Source: Betaproteobacteria bacterium
GTDB taxonomy: Bacteria; Pseudomonadota; Gammaproteobacteria; Burkholderiales; SG8-39
Assembly (NCBI GenBank): GCA_009693235.1
Contig: SHXR01000005.1
Location: 1 to 64,000 of the forward strand
Length of the DNA stretch: 64,000 nt
Reading direction: 5' to 3'
Shown: positions 40,229 to 49,317 of the stretch, one piece after another
Layout of the letters: every line of letters starts with the position of its first letter
Numbering within the stretch: the stretch's first letter is position 1
The notes under the pieces: generated by a model
Database searches by the model: none
Seen by the model: the letters and a program-made list of their open reading frames with translations, nothing else
Told to the model about the DNA's origin: nothing
Program-made: the position numbers and the translations under genes

Positions 40229-41428
40229 TTAAGGTGGTGTTGACTCGAGCTTGAGGTCAATCAGCTCGCGCAATGGCAGTGCGGTGATGCGCTCACCCAA
40301 TGGGTAGCGGGTGGACCCCGGATACACGACCCACAAATGCGCGAGCGCGAGATCGTTCAATGCGATGTGCATCGATTTGGCCGTCGTTGGCGCATCGGTG
40401 CATTTGAATTCGAATCCCCATCGTTTGCCTTTGCGCATCAGCATGAGATCCAGCTCGGCGCCGCGCTGTGTACTCCAGAACCATGCATCGCGCTCGCCGA
40501 ATTTCAAGAATGTCTGTTCGAGCGCAAAGCCTTCCCAGCTTGCTCCGTAACGAGGATGCGAGCGCAAAGCGGACATATCATCGATGCCAAGCAAATGATG
40601 CAAAAGCCCGCTATCACGTAGGTAGATTTTTGGTGACTTGGTCTGGCGCTTGCCGAGGTTTTCATGCCACGGCTGGAGCACCCGAATCATGAAGGTACCG
40701 GCAAGGAGGTCGCGATAGTGATTCACCGCAGCAGGGCCGACCGACATCGCACGACCGAGTTCCGCGCCATTCCAGACCTGCCCGTGATAGTGAGCGAGCA
40801 TGGCCCAGAACCTTCCCAGCGTTGCGGCCGGCACCCGCACACCTAACGCGGGGATATCGCGTTCGAGAAAGGTTTGTCGGAAGCCTTCGTGCCAACGACC
40901 CGCGGCGGCTATAGACTGCGCAAGGTATGCCCGCGGAAAGCCACCGCGCAGCCAGAGTCGGTCCTGCTCGGCCACACCCACTTCCGCCAGGGAAAATCCC
41001 GCAACCGGGACAAACTGCGCTCTGCCCGCCAACGATTCCGCGGCGCCACGAACCAAATCCGGCGCCGCACTACCGAGTGGGAGAAAGATCGCTTTTCGCA
41101 CCGGGTCATCACAAAGAGGACGCAGCGCGCTAAAGAGCGCCGGTAACCGCTGCACCTCGTCGATCACGACCAGTCCTTTGGCATCGGCCAATGTCAGCTC
41201 CGGGGTGTGTTCCAGCGCGGTCCGACCGGCCGCTCGCTCCAGATCGAAGACGGTTGCCCCGCCAAATTGTTCTGCAATCTGTCCGGCCAGCGTAGTCTTG
41301 CCAACTTGCCGCGCGCCCAAGAGCACCACGACCGGCGACTCCTGAAGACGGATCAGGACTTCGGCAACCAGGCTGGAACGGGCAATAGTTTGTTGTATAT
41401 CGATGGATAGTAGATCGACATACAACAA
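40229..41428 (-). CDS. AAA ATPase with DUF4143-type C-terminus
   Basis: VVVLLGARQVGKTTLAGQIAEQFGG Walker A, LVVIDEVQRLPALFSALR; C-terminal region SPKIYLRDSGLLHHLLGI. Confidence 0.87.
   Translation of the reverse strand: MLYVDLLSIDIQQTIARSSLVAEVLIRLQESPVVVLLGARQVGKTTLAGQIAEQFGGATVFDLERAAGRTALEHTPELTLADAKGLVVIDEVQRLPALFSALRPLCDDPVRKAIFLPLGSAAPDLVRGAAESLAGRAQFVPVAGFSLAEVGVAEQDRLWLRGGFPRAYLAQSIAAAGRWHEGFRQTFLERDIPALGVRVPAATLGRFWAMLAHYHGQVWNGAELGRAMSVGPAAVNHYRDLLAGTFMIRVLQPWHENLGKRQTKSPKIYLRDSGLLHHLLGIDDMSALRSHPRYGASWEGFALEQTFLKFGERDAWFWSTQRGAELDLMLMRKGKRWGFEFKCTDAPTTAKSMHIALNDLALAHLWVVYPGSTRYPLGERITALPLRELIDLKLESTPP
41390..41428. promoter_or_regulatory. 15-bp inverted repeat (14/15) over the 5' end of the ATPase ORF
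   Basis: TTGTTGTATATCGAT (41390-41404), GGATAGTAG, ATCGACATACAACAA (41414-41428). Confidence 0.6.
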
Positions 41429-41470
41429 TTATCAAGAACCCTTTAGATCACGTAGACGCCGGCGCAGGTG

Positions 41471-42451
41471 CTAATCCACCCGCGCCCCCGACGCCTGAAT
41501 CACCTTCGCCCACTTCGCGATTTCTGTCTTGATGTGCTGCGCGAATTGCTCTCGTGATCCACCCGCGGGTACGAGCCCATCTTCTTGCATGCGCGCACGC
41601 ATCTCCGCGCTATGCATGATCTTGCCGACATGACCGTTCAATAACGCGAGGATGTCGGCAGGCGTCCCGGTCGGGGCCAGGAGCCCATACCATTGCGATG
41701 ATTCGTATCCTGGGAGCCCGGACTCCGCCATCGTCGGCAACTCGGGCATCGCGGGAAGGCGCTGCAGACTCGTCACTGCGAGTGCACGCAGTTTTCCCAT
41801 CGCCACATGCTGACCGGCATTGATCGCCGGCAAGAACATCACCGGCACCTCGCCGCTCAATAGCCCAACCATTGCAGGGGCCGATCCGCGATAGGGAATA
41901 TGGACGAGCTGGACACCTGCCATCTGATTGAACAATTCGCCGGCAAGATGCGGCGTGCTGCCGCTCCCTGCCCCGGCGAATCCGATCTCTCCTGGTTTCG
42001 ATTTGGCTAAGGCGATCAACTCACGGACCGATTTCGCAGGGATCGACGGATGCACGACCAACACGTTGGGCCCCAATGCCATCAACGCGATCGGCTCGAA
42101 ATCCTTGATCGGATCGTAGGGCACCTTCTTGTAGAGACTTGGATTGGTAACATAGCCCGCGCCAGTGAAGAGCAGCGTGTAGCCATCCGCCGCCGCCTTC
42201 GCAACGATCTCGGTCCCGATATTGCCGTTCGCGCCACTGCGATTCTCGATCACGAACGAGCCGCCGGCATGCTTGGTGAGTTGTTGCGCTAACAATCGAC
42301 CCGCCGTATCGACGCCGCCGCCTGCCGGAAACGGGACGATGAGTTTGACCGGACCACGCGGATAGTTCTGCCCCTGCGCCCCACCGATCGCAAGGCCCAA
42401 CACGATGAGCCCGAATGCAAGCACACTTCCATAACGAATCGACATGCTCAC
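41471..42451 (-). CDS. Bug/TctC family substrate-binding protein
   Basis: YPRGPVKLIVPFPAGGGVDTAGRLLAQQL, VIENRSGANGNIGTEIVAKAAADGYTLLF, IPYRGSAPAMVGLLSGEVPVM. Confidence 0.94.
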   Translation of the reverse strand: MSMSIRYGSVLAFGLIVLGLAIGGAQGQNYPRGPVKLIVPFPAGGGVDTAGRLLAQQLTKHAGGSFVIENRSGANGNIGTEIVAKAAADGYTLLFTGAGYVTNPSLYKKVPYDPIKDFEPIALMALGPNVLVVHPSIPAKSVRELIALAKSKPGEIGFAGAGSGSTPHLAGELFNQMAGVQLVHIPYRGSAPAMVGLLSGEVPVMFLPAINAGQHVAMGKLRALAVTSLQRLPAMPELPTMAESGLPGYESSQWYGLLAPTGTPADILALLNGHVGKIMHSAEMRARMQEDGLVPAGGSREQFAQHIKTEIAKWAKVIQASGARVD

Positions 42452-44802
42452 TTTCCAAATGGATTCGCGCCCGTAGCACGAATCCTGCGCCAGATCGATT
42501 CTGAAGTGATCGGCATTGGGATATCGCGGACGCCAAACGGGGCGAGTGCGTTGACGACCGCGTTCACGATTACACCCAGCGCAGGCGTGGTGCCACCTTC
42601 GCCACCTGCCTTGATGCCGAACGGATTGGTCGGCGATAGCACTTCGACGATCTCCGTTTCGAACATCGGCAACTGATCAGCACGCGGCAATACGTAGTCC
42701 ATGAGCGATCCGCACAACGGCTGTCCGGACTGCGGGTCAACGAAACATTGTTCCCAGAGCGCTTGACCGACGCCTTGCGCAATCCCTCCGTGCGTCTGAC
42801 CATGCACGATCATCGGATTAATGCAGCGGCCGACATCATCGACGGCCGCGTAACGCGTCAACGTCAGGGCGCCGGTTTCCGGATCGATCTCGCATTCGCA
42901 GATCGCACAACCATTCGGGAATACCGGATCATGCATTTCATTGTCGGCAATGGTGGCAAGCCTTGCAGCCGGATCGCGCGCGGCGCTCTCCCGTGCCAAA
43001 CTGAGAAAGTCGATTCGCCGGTCGGTGCCGATCACATTGAAATGCGCATCCTTGAATTCGATCTCGGCGGCATTCACTTCGAACAAAGCGGCCGCGAGTG
43101 CCTTGCCCTGCTCAATCAAATCGCGCCCGCCGATCGACATCACCGTCGCCGCATGACGCATCGAGCGTCCGGAGTGCGAACCACCGCCGATGCTCACGAT
43201 GTCGGTGTCACCCATCATGATGTCCACCGCATCGAGCGGCACGCCGAGCAGCGACGCCACCACTTGCGCGAAGCTGGTCTCATGACCCTGCCCGCTTGGT
43301 TGTGTCCCAATCACCACGCGCACCCGCCCCTCAGGCAAGACCGCCATTTCCGCCCGCTCGCGTGGCGCACCGATGGATGACTCGACATAGTGCGCGAGGC
43401 CACGGCCCAACAATCGCCCGCGTGACCGCGCCTCGGACTTGCGCTTTGCAAAACCTTCCCAATCGGCGATGCGCATGGCAAGCGTCATGTTCGTATCGTA
43501 GGTACCACTGTCATACTGTGATCCTACCGCGTTCGCATACGGCATCTGCGCAGGGGATACGAGATTGCGACGCCTGAGTTCGATCGGATCCATGCCGATC
43601 TTGGCGGCAGCCAGATCGACCATCCGCTCGATGGCGTAGGTCACTTCCGGGCGCCCGGAGCTGCGATAGGCCTGGGTGGACATCGTATTGGTAAACACCG
43701 AGCGACTGCGCAGGCTTGCGACAGGAATGTCGTACGACCCCGTGACCAATCCCGAACCTTTACCAAGCGGGGAAAGCGATACGCAGCGAGCCCCTGCATT
43801 CGAAAGATTGGCGGCGCGGAGTGCAAGAAATTTTCCATCGCGGTTCAAGGCGAGTTCTACATCGGTCACGAGGTCGCGACCCTGGTAATCACTGATGAAG
43901 GATTCCGAGCGCGCCGCCGTGTACTTGACCGGTCGCCCGAGTTTGCCCGTCGCCCACAGCACCAACCCGAACTCGACGAACACCCGATTGCGCGAGCCGA
44001 AATTGCCACCGACGTCATAGGAGAGCACGCGCAACCGATCCGGCTGGATACCAAGCACCTCGGCAAGCTCGCGCTTCTGTCGAACCGCTCCACCGCTGCC
44101 GGCATAAAGCGTGTAGCGGCCGGTGGCGGGGTCAAAGTCTGCTAATGCCGCGCGTGGCTCCATCGTCACCGCCGTCACACGCTGCGCGTGAAACGAAGCC
44201 GTCACCACATGGTCAGCCGCCGCGAAAGCGCGATCCGTCGCCTCGCGATCGCCAAACCACGTCTCGACGAATACGTTGTCCGGTGCTTCATTCCATAAGC
44301 GGGGCGCATCGGGCAGGACGGCCTTGCGGGAGTCGATCACCCACGGCAACTCGGCGTACTCGACATCGACCAGTTCAGCTGCCTCCATTGCAATGGCTCG
44401 CGATTCGGCCACGACCATCGCCACCGCTTCGCCGACATGGCGCGCTTTATCATGCGGCAGCAAGACATGCGGCCCAATGAACACCGCGCGACCCGCGGGC
44501 GGGGTGAGCTTCATGTCGTACTTGGTTTGCGGGAACGGGCTGTGCGGGATGGCGCCCAAGCGATCACCGCGGCAATCCTCGCCGGTGAAAACACCCAGTA
44601 CGCCGGGAAGGTGACGCGCCTGACTGGTATCGATACGCACGATGCGAGCATGCGGATACGGCGAACGAACCATCGCCGCGTAGACCTGCCCAGGTAGGGA
44701 AAAATCATCGGTAAATTTTCCTTGGCCAGTGAGAAGGCGGGCGTCTTCCTTGCGGACGACCGGGTCACCGACCACGCCTACGCTCAGATTTCGAACTGAC
44801 AA
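42448..44802 (-). CDS. Xanthine dehydrogenase/CO dehydrogenase family molybdopterin-binding subunit
   Basis: VVRKEDARLLTGQGKFTDDFSLPGQVYAAMVRSPYPHARI; QAYRSSGRPEVTYAIERMVD; GQGHETSFAQVVASLLGVP; IKAGGEGGTTPALGVIVNAV. Confidence 0.9.
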   Translation of the reverse strand: MSVRNLSVGVVGDPVVRKEDARLLTGQGKFTDDFSLPGQVYAAMVRSPYPHARIVRIDTSQARHLPGVLGVFTGEDCRGDRLGAIPHSPFPQTKYDMKLTPPAGRAVFIGPHVLLPHDKARHVGEAVAMVVAESRAIAMEAAELVDVEYAELPWVIDSRKAVLPDAPRLWNEAPDNVFVETWFGDREATDRAFAAADHVVTASFHAQRVTAVTMEPRAALADFDPATGRYTLYAGSGGAVRQKRELAEVLGIQPDRLRVLSYDVGGNFGSRNRVFVEFGLVLWATGKLGRPVKYTAARSESFISDYQGRDLVTDVELALNRDGKFLALRAANLSNAGARCVSLSPLGKGSGLVTGSYDIPVASLRSRSVFTNTMSTQAYRSSGRPEVTYAIERMVDLAAAKIGMDPIELRRRNLVSPAQMPYANAVGSQYDSGTYDTNMTLAMRIADWEGFAKRKSEARSRGRLLGRGLAHYVESSIGAPRERAEMAVLPEGRVRVVIGTQPSGQGHETSFAQVVASLLGVPLDAVDIMMGDTDIVSIGGGSHSGRSMRHAATVMSIGGRDLIEQGKALAAALFEVNAAEIEFKDAHFNVIGTDRRIDFLSLARESAARDPAARLATIADNEMHDPVFPNGCAICECEIDPETGALTLTRYAAVDDVGRCINPMIVHGQTHGGIAQGVGQALWEQCFVDPQSGQPLCGSLMDYVLPRADQLPMFETEIVEVLSPTNPFGIKAGGEGGTTPALGVIVNAVVNALAPFGVRDIPMPITSESIWRRIRATGANPFGK

Positions 44803-45045
44803 ACGATGGCCTCCGAATAGCGGTCCGTGACGATCTGCGACGATTGACGAGGCGCCTTACGGCAATCGCTAGCGCGTCTCGTCACCCATGGATTCACCGG
44901 CACGCAGCATAGCGCACGCAATGCCGATCGGCATTGGCCGTCACCGCAATCATCAACCGTTGTCACGATTGACTGCATGCGCGATCGGCGGGAATAAAGG
45001 GCCGGACGCGCGACGCACATCGTGCCGGATCGCCCCGCCACAACG

Positions 45046-45138
45046 AATGGTTACCTGCCGCTGCACAAACCGGTAATGGCCGGAGCGCTGCGCGCGGCGA
45101 TGCAGCAACTCTTAGGTGGTGGCGCACCGATCACTTGA
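45046..45138 (+). pseudogene. Possible C-terminal remnant of a response-regulator receiver domain
   Basis: Frame reads NGYLPLHKPVMAGALRAAMQQLLGGGAPIT*, resembling the K-P loop and last helix of hybrid-kinase receiver domains; no ORF upstream. Confidence 0.35.
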
Positions 45139-45318
45139 CATGGAAGGAGCGGCCACATCGGCAGCGCAGCCGGCTGGGCCTACGGTTTTCGATCAGCGGA
45201 ACGCTGACCACATCAAGGGTCATCCCGAACGATCGCGATGCATGCTATACAGCCGATGACGGCGCACGCTTCCAGCGGCGCGTTCGCAACCACTTAGGAG
45301 CGACCCTTGAAATTCTAG

Positions 45319-46317
45319 ATGTCCTGTGCCATCGCAACCCTGTCGGCGGCGTTATCAATAAACACGGCTTTCGCCCAATCGATAACGGTGCGTTTCGGTT
45401 CGGTCGGCGGCGCCACCGATGCCGGCGTGTACATCGCCGATGAGCTCGGCTATTTCAAGGAAGCAGGCCTCGTCATCGACATGCAGCGGATGAGCAATGC
45501 GCCCTCGCTCACCGCGGCGATCGCCACCAATCAGCTCGATGTGGCCGGCATCTCGATCACCCCCGGCCTGTACACCGCGGTCCAGCAATCCTTGAACCTC
45601 AGGATCGTGGGCGACAAGCAAAGCCTTCGTCCGGGATTCTCAGCAACGCGCGTGGTCGTCAAACCAGACCTCGTGCGCACGACCGAAGCGGAAACGATCA
45701 AGAGTCTCAAGGGCAAGAAATTCGCCATCAGCGCCAAAACAGCGGCCGTCTACCTCCTGTTGCAGCGCCTGCTCGCCAAACACGGCATGACGCTTGCGGA
45801 CGTACAGATTGTCGAGCTTGTGTATCCCAACATGCTCGCCGCCATGGCGAGCGGCGCGGTTGATGCCGCGTTGAACCTCGAACCGTTCCTGTCGCAGACC
45901 GTGCAGGCGGGCGTCGGCCGGGTCGTTCACGACCTCATTGAACTTGTTCCCGATCGCAATGCGACGATCGTACCGCTTGTCTACAGTGAAAATTTCGCGA
46001 AGGGCCCGGCGGCGCAGCGCTTCATGACCGCCTACATGAAAGGCGTGCGCGTCTACAACGATGCATTCGGCGCCAATCGCGACAAGGAGCGCATCATTGA
46101 TGTCATCGCGCGGCGCGGCAAGATCGATCCGAAAGTGATCCGCGAGGGCTTCACCGCGGGCCTTGACCCAAACCAAAGCGTGAACATCGCCGCACTGGAG
46201 GCCTTCCAGAAATTTTTCGTCGAGCAGAACATGATTCGCACGCCGATCGATGTCCACCGGATCGTCGACACTTCGTTCGCAAAGGCCGCCATTCAAGCGC
46301 TTGGGCCCTACCAGTAG
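45319..46317 (+). CDS. ABC transporter substrate-binding protein (SsuA/TauA-like)
   Basis: SITVRFGSVGGATDAGVYIADELGYFKEAGLVIDMQRMSNAPSLTAAIATNQLDVAGISITPGLY; followed by SsuB- and SsuC-like genes. Confidence 0.88.
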   Translation: MSCAIATLSAALSINTAFAQSITVRFGSVGGATDAGVYIADELGYFKEAGLVIDMQRMSNAPSLTAAIATNQLDVAGISITPGLYTAVQQSLNLRIVGDKQSLRPGFSATRVVVKPDLVRTTEAETIKSLKGKKFAISAKTAAVYLLLQRLLAKHGMTLADVQIVELVYPNMLAAMASGAVDAALNLEPFLSQTVQAGVGRVVHDLIELVPDRNATIVPLVYSENFAKGPAAQRFMTAYMKGVRVYNDAFGANRDKERIIDVIARRGKIDPKVIREGFTAGLDPNQSVNIAALEAFQKFFVEQNMIRTPIDVHRIVDTSFAKAAIQALGPYQ

Positions 46318-46332
46318 CGGCAGGCGACATCC

Positions 46333-47205
46333 ATGCAAGCCGCCGCGAGCAGTACCGCGCTTCGCCTCGCCGAGGTGAGAAAGATGTTTCTCACCCGCAA
46401 TGGTCAGGTGGTCAATGCACTGGCCGGCGTGTCGCTTGAGGTAGGACGCAGTGAAGTAGTCGCGGTGCTGGGCCCAAGCGGCTGCGGCAAGAGCACGCTG
46501 CTTCGCGTATTGGCCGGGCTCGACGATGCGTACAACGGCACGATCAACTCGGACCGGGCGGCCGGCGCGGATGCACGCACGACCGAACGGCTGCAAAGCG
46601 CCACGGTGTTCCAGACCGATTCGACCCTGCCGTGGATGACCGTCGAGCAGAATCTTCGCGTGGGCCTTGCGGGCTTGTCGATCGATCGCGCTACGCAGAA
46701 GGAGCGCATCGACCGGTATCTGGGTCTCGTTGGCCTCGCGGATTTCCGCAATGCGTATCCGCATGAACTGTCGGGCGGCATGCGCCAACGCGTGGCGATT
46801 GCACGCGCGCTTGCCTCCGAACCGCTGCTGCTCCTGATGGATGAGCCGCTCGCCGCGCTCGATGCGCAAACGCGACTGGTGATGCAGCAGGAATTGCTGG
46901 CGATCTGGGCCGTTACGCGCTCGACGGTGGTGTACGTCACGCACGATATCGCCGAGGCTTTGGCATTGGCCGATCGCGTCGTGGTGATGTCGGCCAGGCC
47001 TGGTCGCATCAAGAGCGTTCACGATGTGCCGTTCCCCCGCGACCGCGATGTGATCGAAATGCGCAGGCATCCGGCGTTTCGCGAACTGGAAGTCGCGCTG
47101 TGGAAATCCGTCGCCGAGGAGGTGGGCAGCAGCCTGGGCGCCCCCGCCAAACCGGCCGCGAGCACAATAGGAGTGCGCATTGACGACATCGCCCGTAGCG
47201 TCTGA
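46333..47205 (+). CDS. ABC transporter ATP-binding protein (SsuB/TauB-like)
   Basis: LGPSGCGKSTLLRVLAGLDDAYNG, ELSGGMRQRVAIARALASEPLLLLMDEPLAALDAQTR, VTHDIAEALALADRVVVM. Confidence 0.92.
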   Translation: MQAAASSTALRLAEVRKMFLTRNGQVVNALAGVSLEVGRSEVVAVLGPSGCGKSTLLRVLAGLDDAYNGTINSDRAAGADARTTERLQSATVFQTDSTLPWMTVEQNLRVGLAGLSIDRATQKERIDRYLGLVGLADFRNAYPHELSGGMRQRVAIARALASEPLLLLMDEPLAALDAQTRLVMQQELLAIWAVTRSTVVYVTHDIAEALALADRVVVMSARPGRIKSVHDVPFPRDRDVIEMRRHPAFRELEVALWKSVAEEVGSSLGAPAKPAASTIGVRIDDIARSV

Positions 47206-48022
47206 CGATCCGGCGACGCGCGCCATCGTCGCGCGCACGCTCGCCCTGCAGCGGCGCCAATCGATCATGCGGATCGTGTTGGGCGCGGGCTTCCCCCTTG
47301 CGCTGTTCATTCTGTGGGAAGTGTTGGCACGCACCGGTTTGATCGATCAGCGCTTCTTTCCCGCGCCAAGCCGCATCATTGCGACCACTCTTGACACCTT
47401 GGGCAACGCAACCGACCGCAGGCAACTTTCCGCCGGCCTCCTGGTGACGCTTGCGCGCCTCACAGTCGGCTTTGTACTTGGTGCCGGGATCGGCATTCTC
47501 GCGGGCATACTGATGGGCCTCTATATGCCGATTCGATTCGCGCTCGGGCCGATGGTCTACGCAACGTTCCCGACGCCCAAGATCGCGATCTTTCCGCTGT
47601 TGATCGTGATGTTCGGCATCGGCGATGCGAGCAAGATGGCGCTCGTCGCGTTGGGCGTGTTTTTCATGACCTGCATGAGTACGTTGTCGGGCGTGCTCTA
47701 TGCGAACCCGATCTACGCGGATGTTGCACAGGCCTTTCGCATCCCGACGTGGACGCGCTGGACGCGGGTGATCATTCCGTCGGCGTTGCCCGCGATCGTC
47801 ACCGGCCTCAAGCTAGGCCTGGGGCAAGCGCTGATCCTGGTGGTGTCTGCAGAGTTCGTCTCGTCCCAGAACGGCCTGGGCCATTTCATCTGGAATTCCT
47901 GGCAGGTACTCGATATTCCGCGCATGTTCATGGGGCTGGTCGTGGTCGGCATCATCGGCGGCTGCGCGGTCTTGGCGGGCGATACCCTGGAGCGACGCCT
48001 GATTCCGTGGGCGCGGCATTGA
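47180..48022 (+). CDS. ABC transporter permease (SsuC/TauC-like)
   Basis: LLVTLARLTVGFVLGAGIGILAGILMGL, PTPKIAIFPLLIVMFGIGDASKMALVALGVFF. Confidence 0.9.
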   Translation: MTTSPVASDDPATRAIVARTLALQRRQSIMRIVLGAGFPLALFILWEVLARTGLIDQRFFPAPSRIIATTLDTLGNATDRRQLSAGLLVTLARLTVGFVLGAGIGILAGILMGLYMPIRFALGPMVYATFPTPKIAIFPLLIVMFGIGDASKMALVALGVFFMTCMSTLSGVLYANPIYADVAQAFRIPTWTRWTRVIIPSALPAIVTGLKLGLGQALILVVSAEFVSSQNGLGHFIWNSWQVLDIPRMFMGLVVVGIIGGCAVLAGDTLERRLIPWARH

Positions 48023-48047
48023 AAAAACTTCTGAAGAGGATTGTGCT

Positions 48048-49190
48048 GTGAGCGATCAACCCCTGACGGTTGCGATTGTCGGTGCGGGCATCGGCGGCCT
48101 GGCCGCTGCTGCATGCCTGCGTCGATGCGGCATCGATGCCACGATCTATGAGCAGTCGAGCCGCTTCACCCGCGTGGGCGCAGGCATCCAGATGAGCCCG
48201 AATGCGATGCGGGTCCTGCGCGCCATAGGCCTGGAAGAGTACCTGCGGCGCATCGCCTTCACACCGACATCGTTTCTCAATCGCGAGTGGAACACCGGCA
48301 CGGTGACGAACGATCATCCGCTCGGTGCCGAAGCGGAAGAGCGATTTGGGGCGCCCTATCTCCTCATGCATCGCGCCGATCTGCATGAAGCGATCGCATC
48401 GACCGTGCCGGCGCAGGCGGTGCTTCGCAATCGCAAGCTGATCGGGCTGGAACAAGACGCCCATCGCGCGACGCTGCGCTTCGAGGATGGCTCCACGGTG
48501 AACGCCGATGTGGTGATCGGCGCCGATGGGGTGCATTCAGTGGTACGCGAATGGATGCTCGGCGCGGAAAGCCCGCGCTGGACCGGTCGTGTGGCGTATC
48601 GCGCGACGTTTCCCGCCGCGCTCCTCGGTGGCATGGGGATCGAGCCCGCCTGCACCAAATGGTGGGGCCCTGACCGGCACATCGTCATGTACTACACCAC
48701 CGCGGCGCGCGACGAAGTGTATTTTGTGACTAGCCAGCCCGAGCCGGTGGAATGGATGACGCGGGAGTCGTGGTCCGCGACCGGCGACCTCCGTGTCCTG
48801 CGTGAGGCGTTCGCGGGCTTTCATCCGAAAGTCGAGCGCTTTCTCGCCGCGTGCCCACAAGTGAACAAGTGGGTGCTGCTCGAACGCGATCCACTACCGA
48901 AGTGGTGCGAGGGCCGCGTGACCCTGCTGGGCGATGCATGCCACCCGATGACGCCCTACATGGCCCAGGGTGCAGCGACATCACTGGAAGACGCGGCGGT
49001 ACTGTCCCGCTGCCTGGAAGGCGTGGATGCCGACGGCATTCCCCAGGCCTTGCGCCGCTTCGAGGCGCACCGGCAGCCACGCACGGCAGAAGTCCAGCTC
49101 TCGTCCCACACCAACACCTGGATGCAGCGACGCACCGATCCGGCCTGGGTGTACGGCTACGATGCGTGGACGGCGCCGCTCGATGCTTGA
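48048..49190 (+). CDS. FAD-dependent monooxygenase (NicC/salicylate-hydroxylase-like)
   Basis: VAIVGAGIGGLAAAACLRRCGIDATIYEQSSRFTRVGAGIQMSPNAMRVLR, VVIGADGVHSVVREWMLG, VTLLGDACHPMTPYMAQGAATSLEDAAVLSRCL, DPAWVYGYDAW. Confidence 0.9.
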   Translation: MSDQPLTVAIVGAGIGGLAAAACLRRCGIDATIYEQSSRFTRVGAGIQMSPNAMRVLRAIGLEEYLRRIAFTPTSFLNREWNTGTVTNDHPLGAEAEERFGAPYLLMHRADLHEAIASTVPAQAVLRNRKLIGLEQDAHRATLRFEDGSTVNADVVIGADGVHSVVREWMLGAESPRWTGRVAYRATFPAALLGGMGIEPACTKWWGPDRHIVMYYTTAARDEVYFVTSQPEPVEWMTRESWSATGDLRVLREAFAGFHPKVERFLAACPQVNKWVLLERDPLPKWCEGRVTLLGDACHPMTPYMAQGAATSLEDAAVLSRCLEGVDADGIPQALRRFEAHRQPRTAEVQLSSHTNTWMQRRTDPAWVYGYDAWTAPLDA

Positions 49191-49317
49191 ATCGCACGCT
49201 TTGCGACCGTTGCCGTCGTATCGTGGTGTGAAAGGAATGCTCGGTCCACTGGCCGAGCGCTGCGACTGCAGCAGGGGTAGGGTCGAGTGGCATTTGACCG
49301 CCGACGCGAGTGTGACG

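Noticed and set aside
40229-41428. Toxin-antitoxin or defence island around the DUF4143-type ATPase
   Set aside because: No small partner gene, nuclease, methyltransferase or other defence gene is adjacent; it stands alone among catabolic genes.
45640-47334. 564-aa antisense ORF opposite the SsuA/SsuB-like genes
   Set aside because: Opposite strand to two confidently recognised genes; composition (Arg/His/Ala-rich, no family motif) is typical of mirror ORFs in GC-rich DNA.
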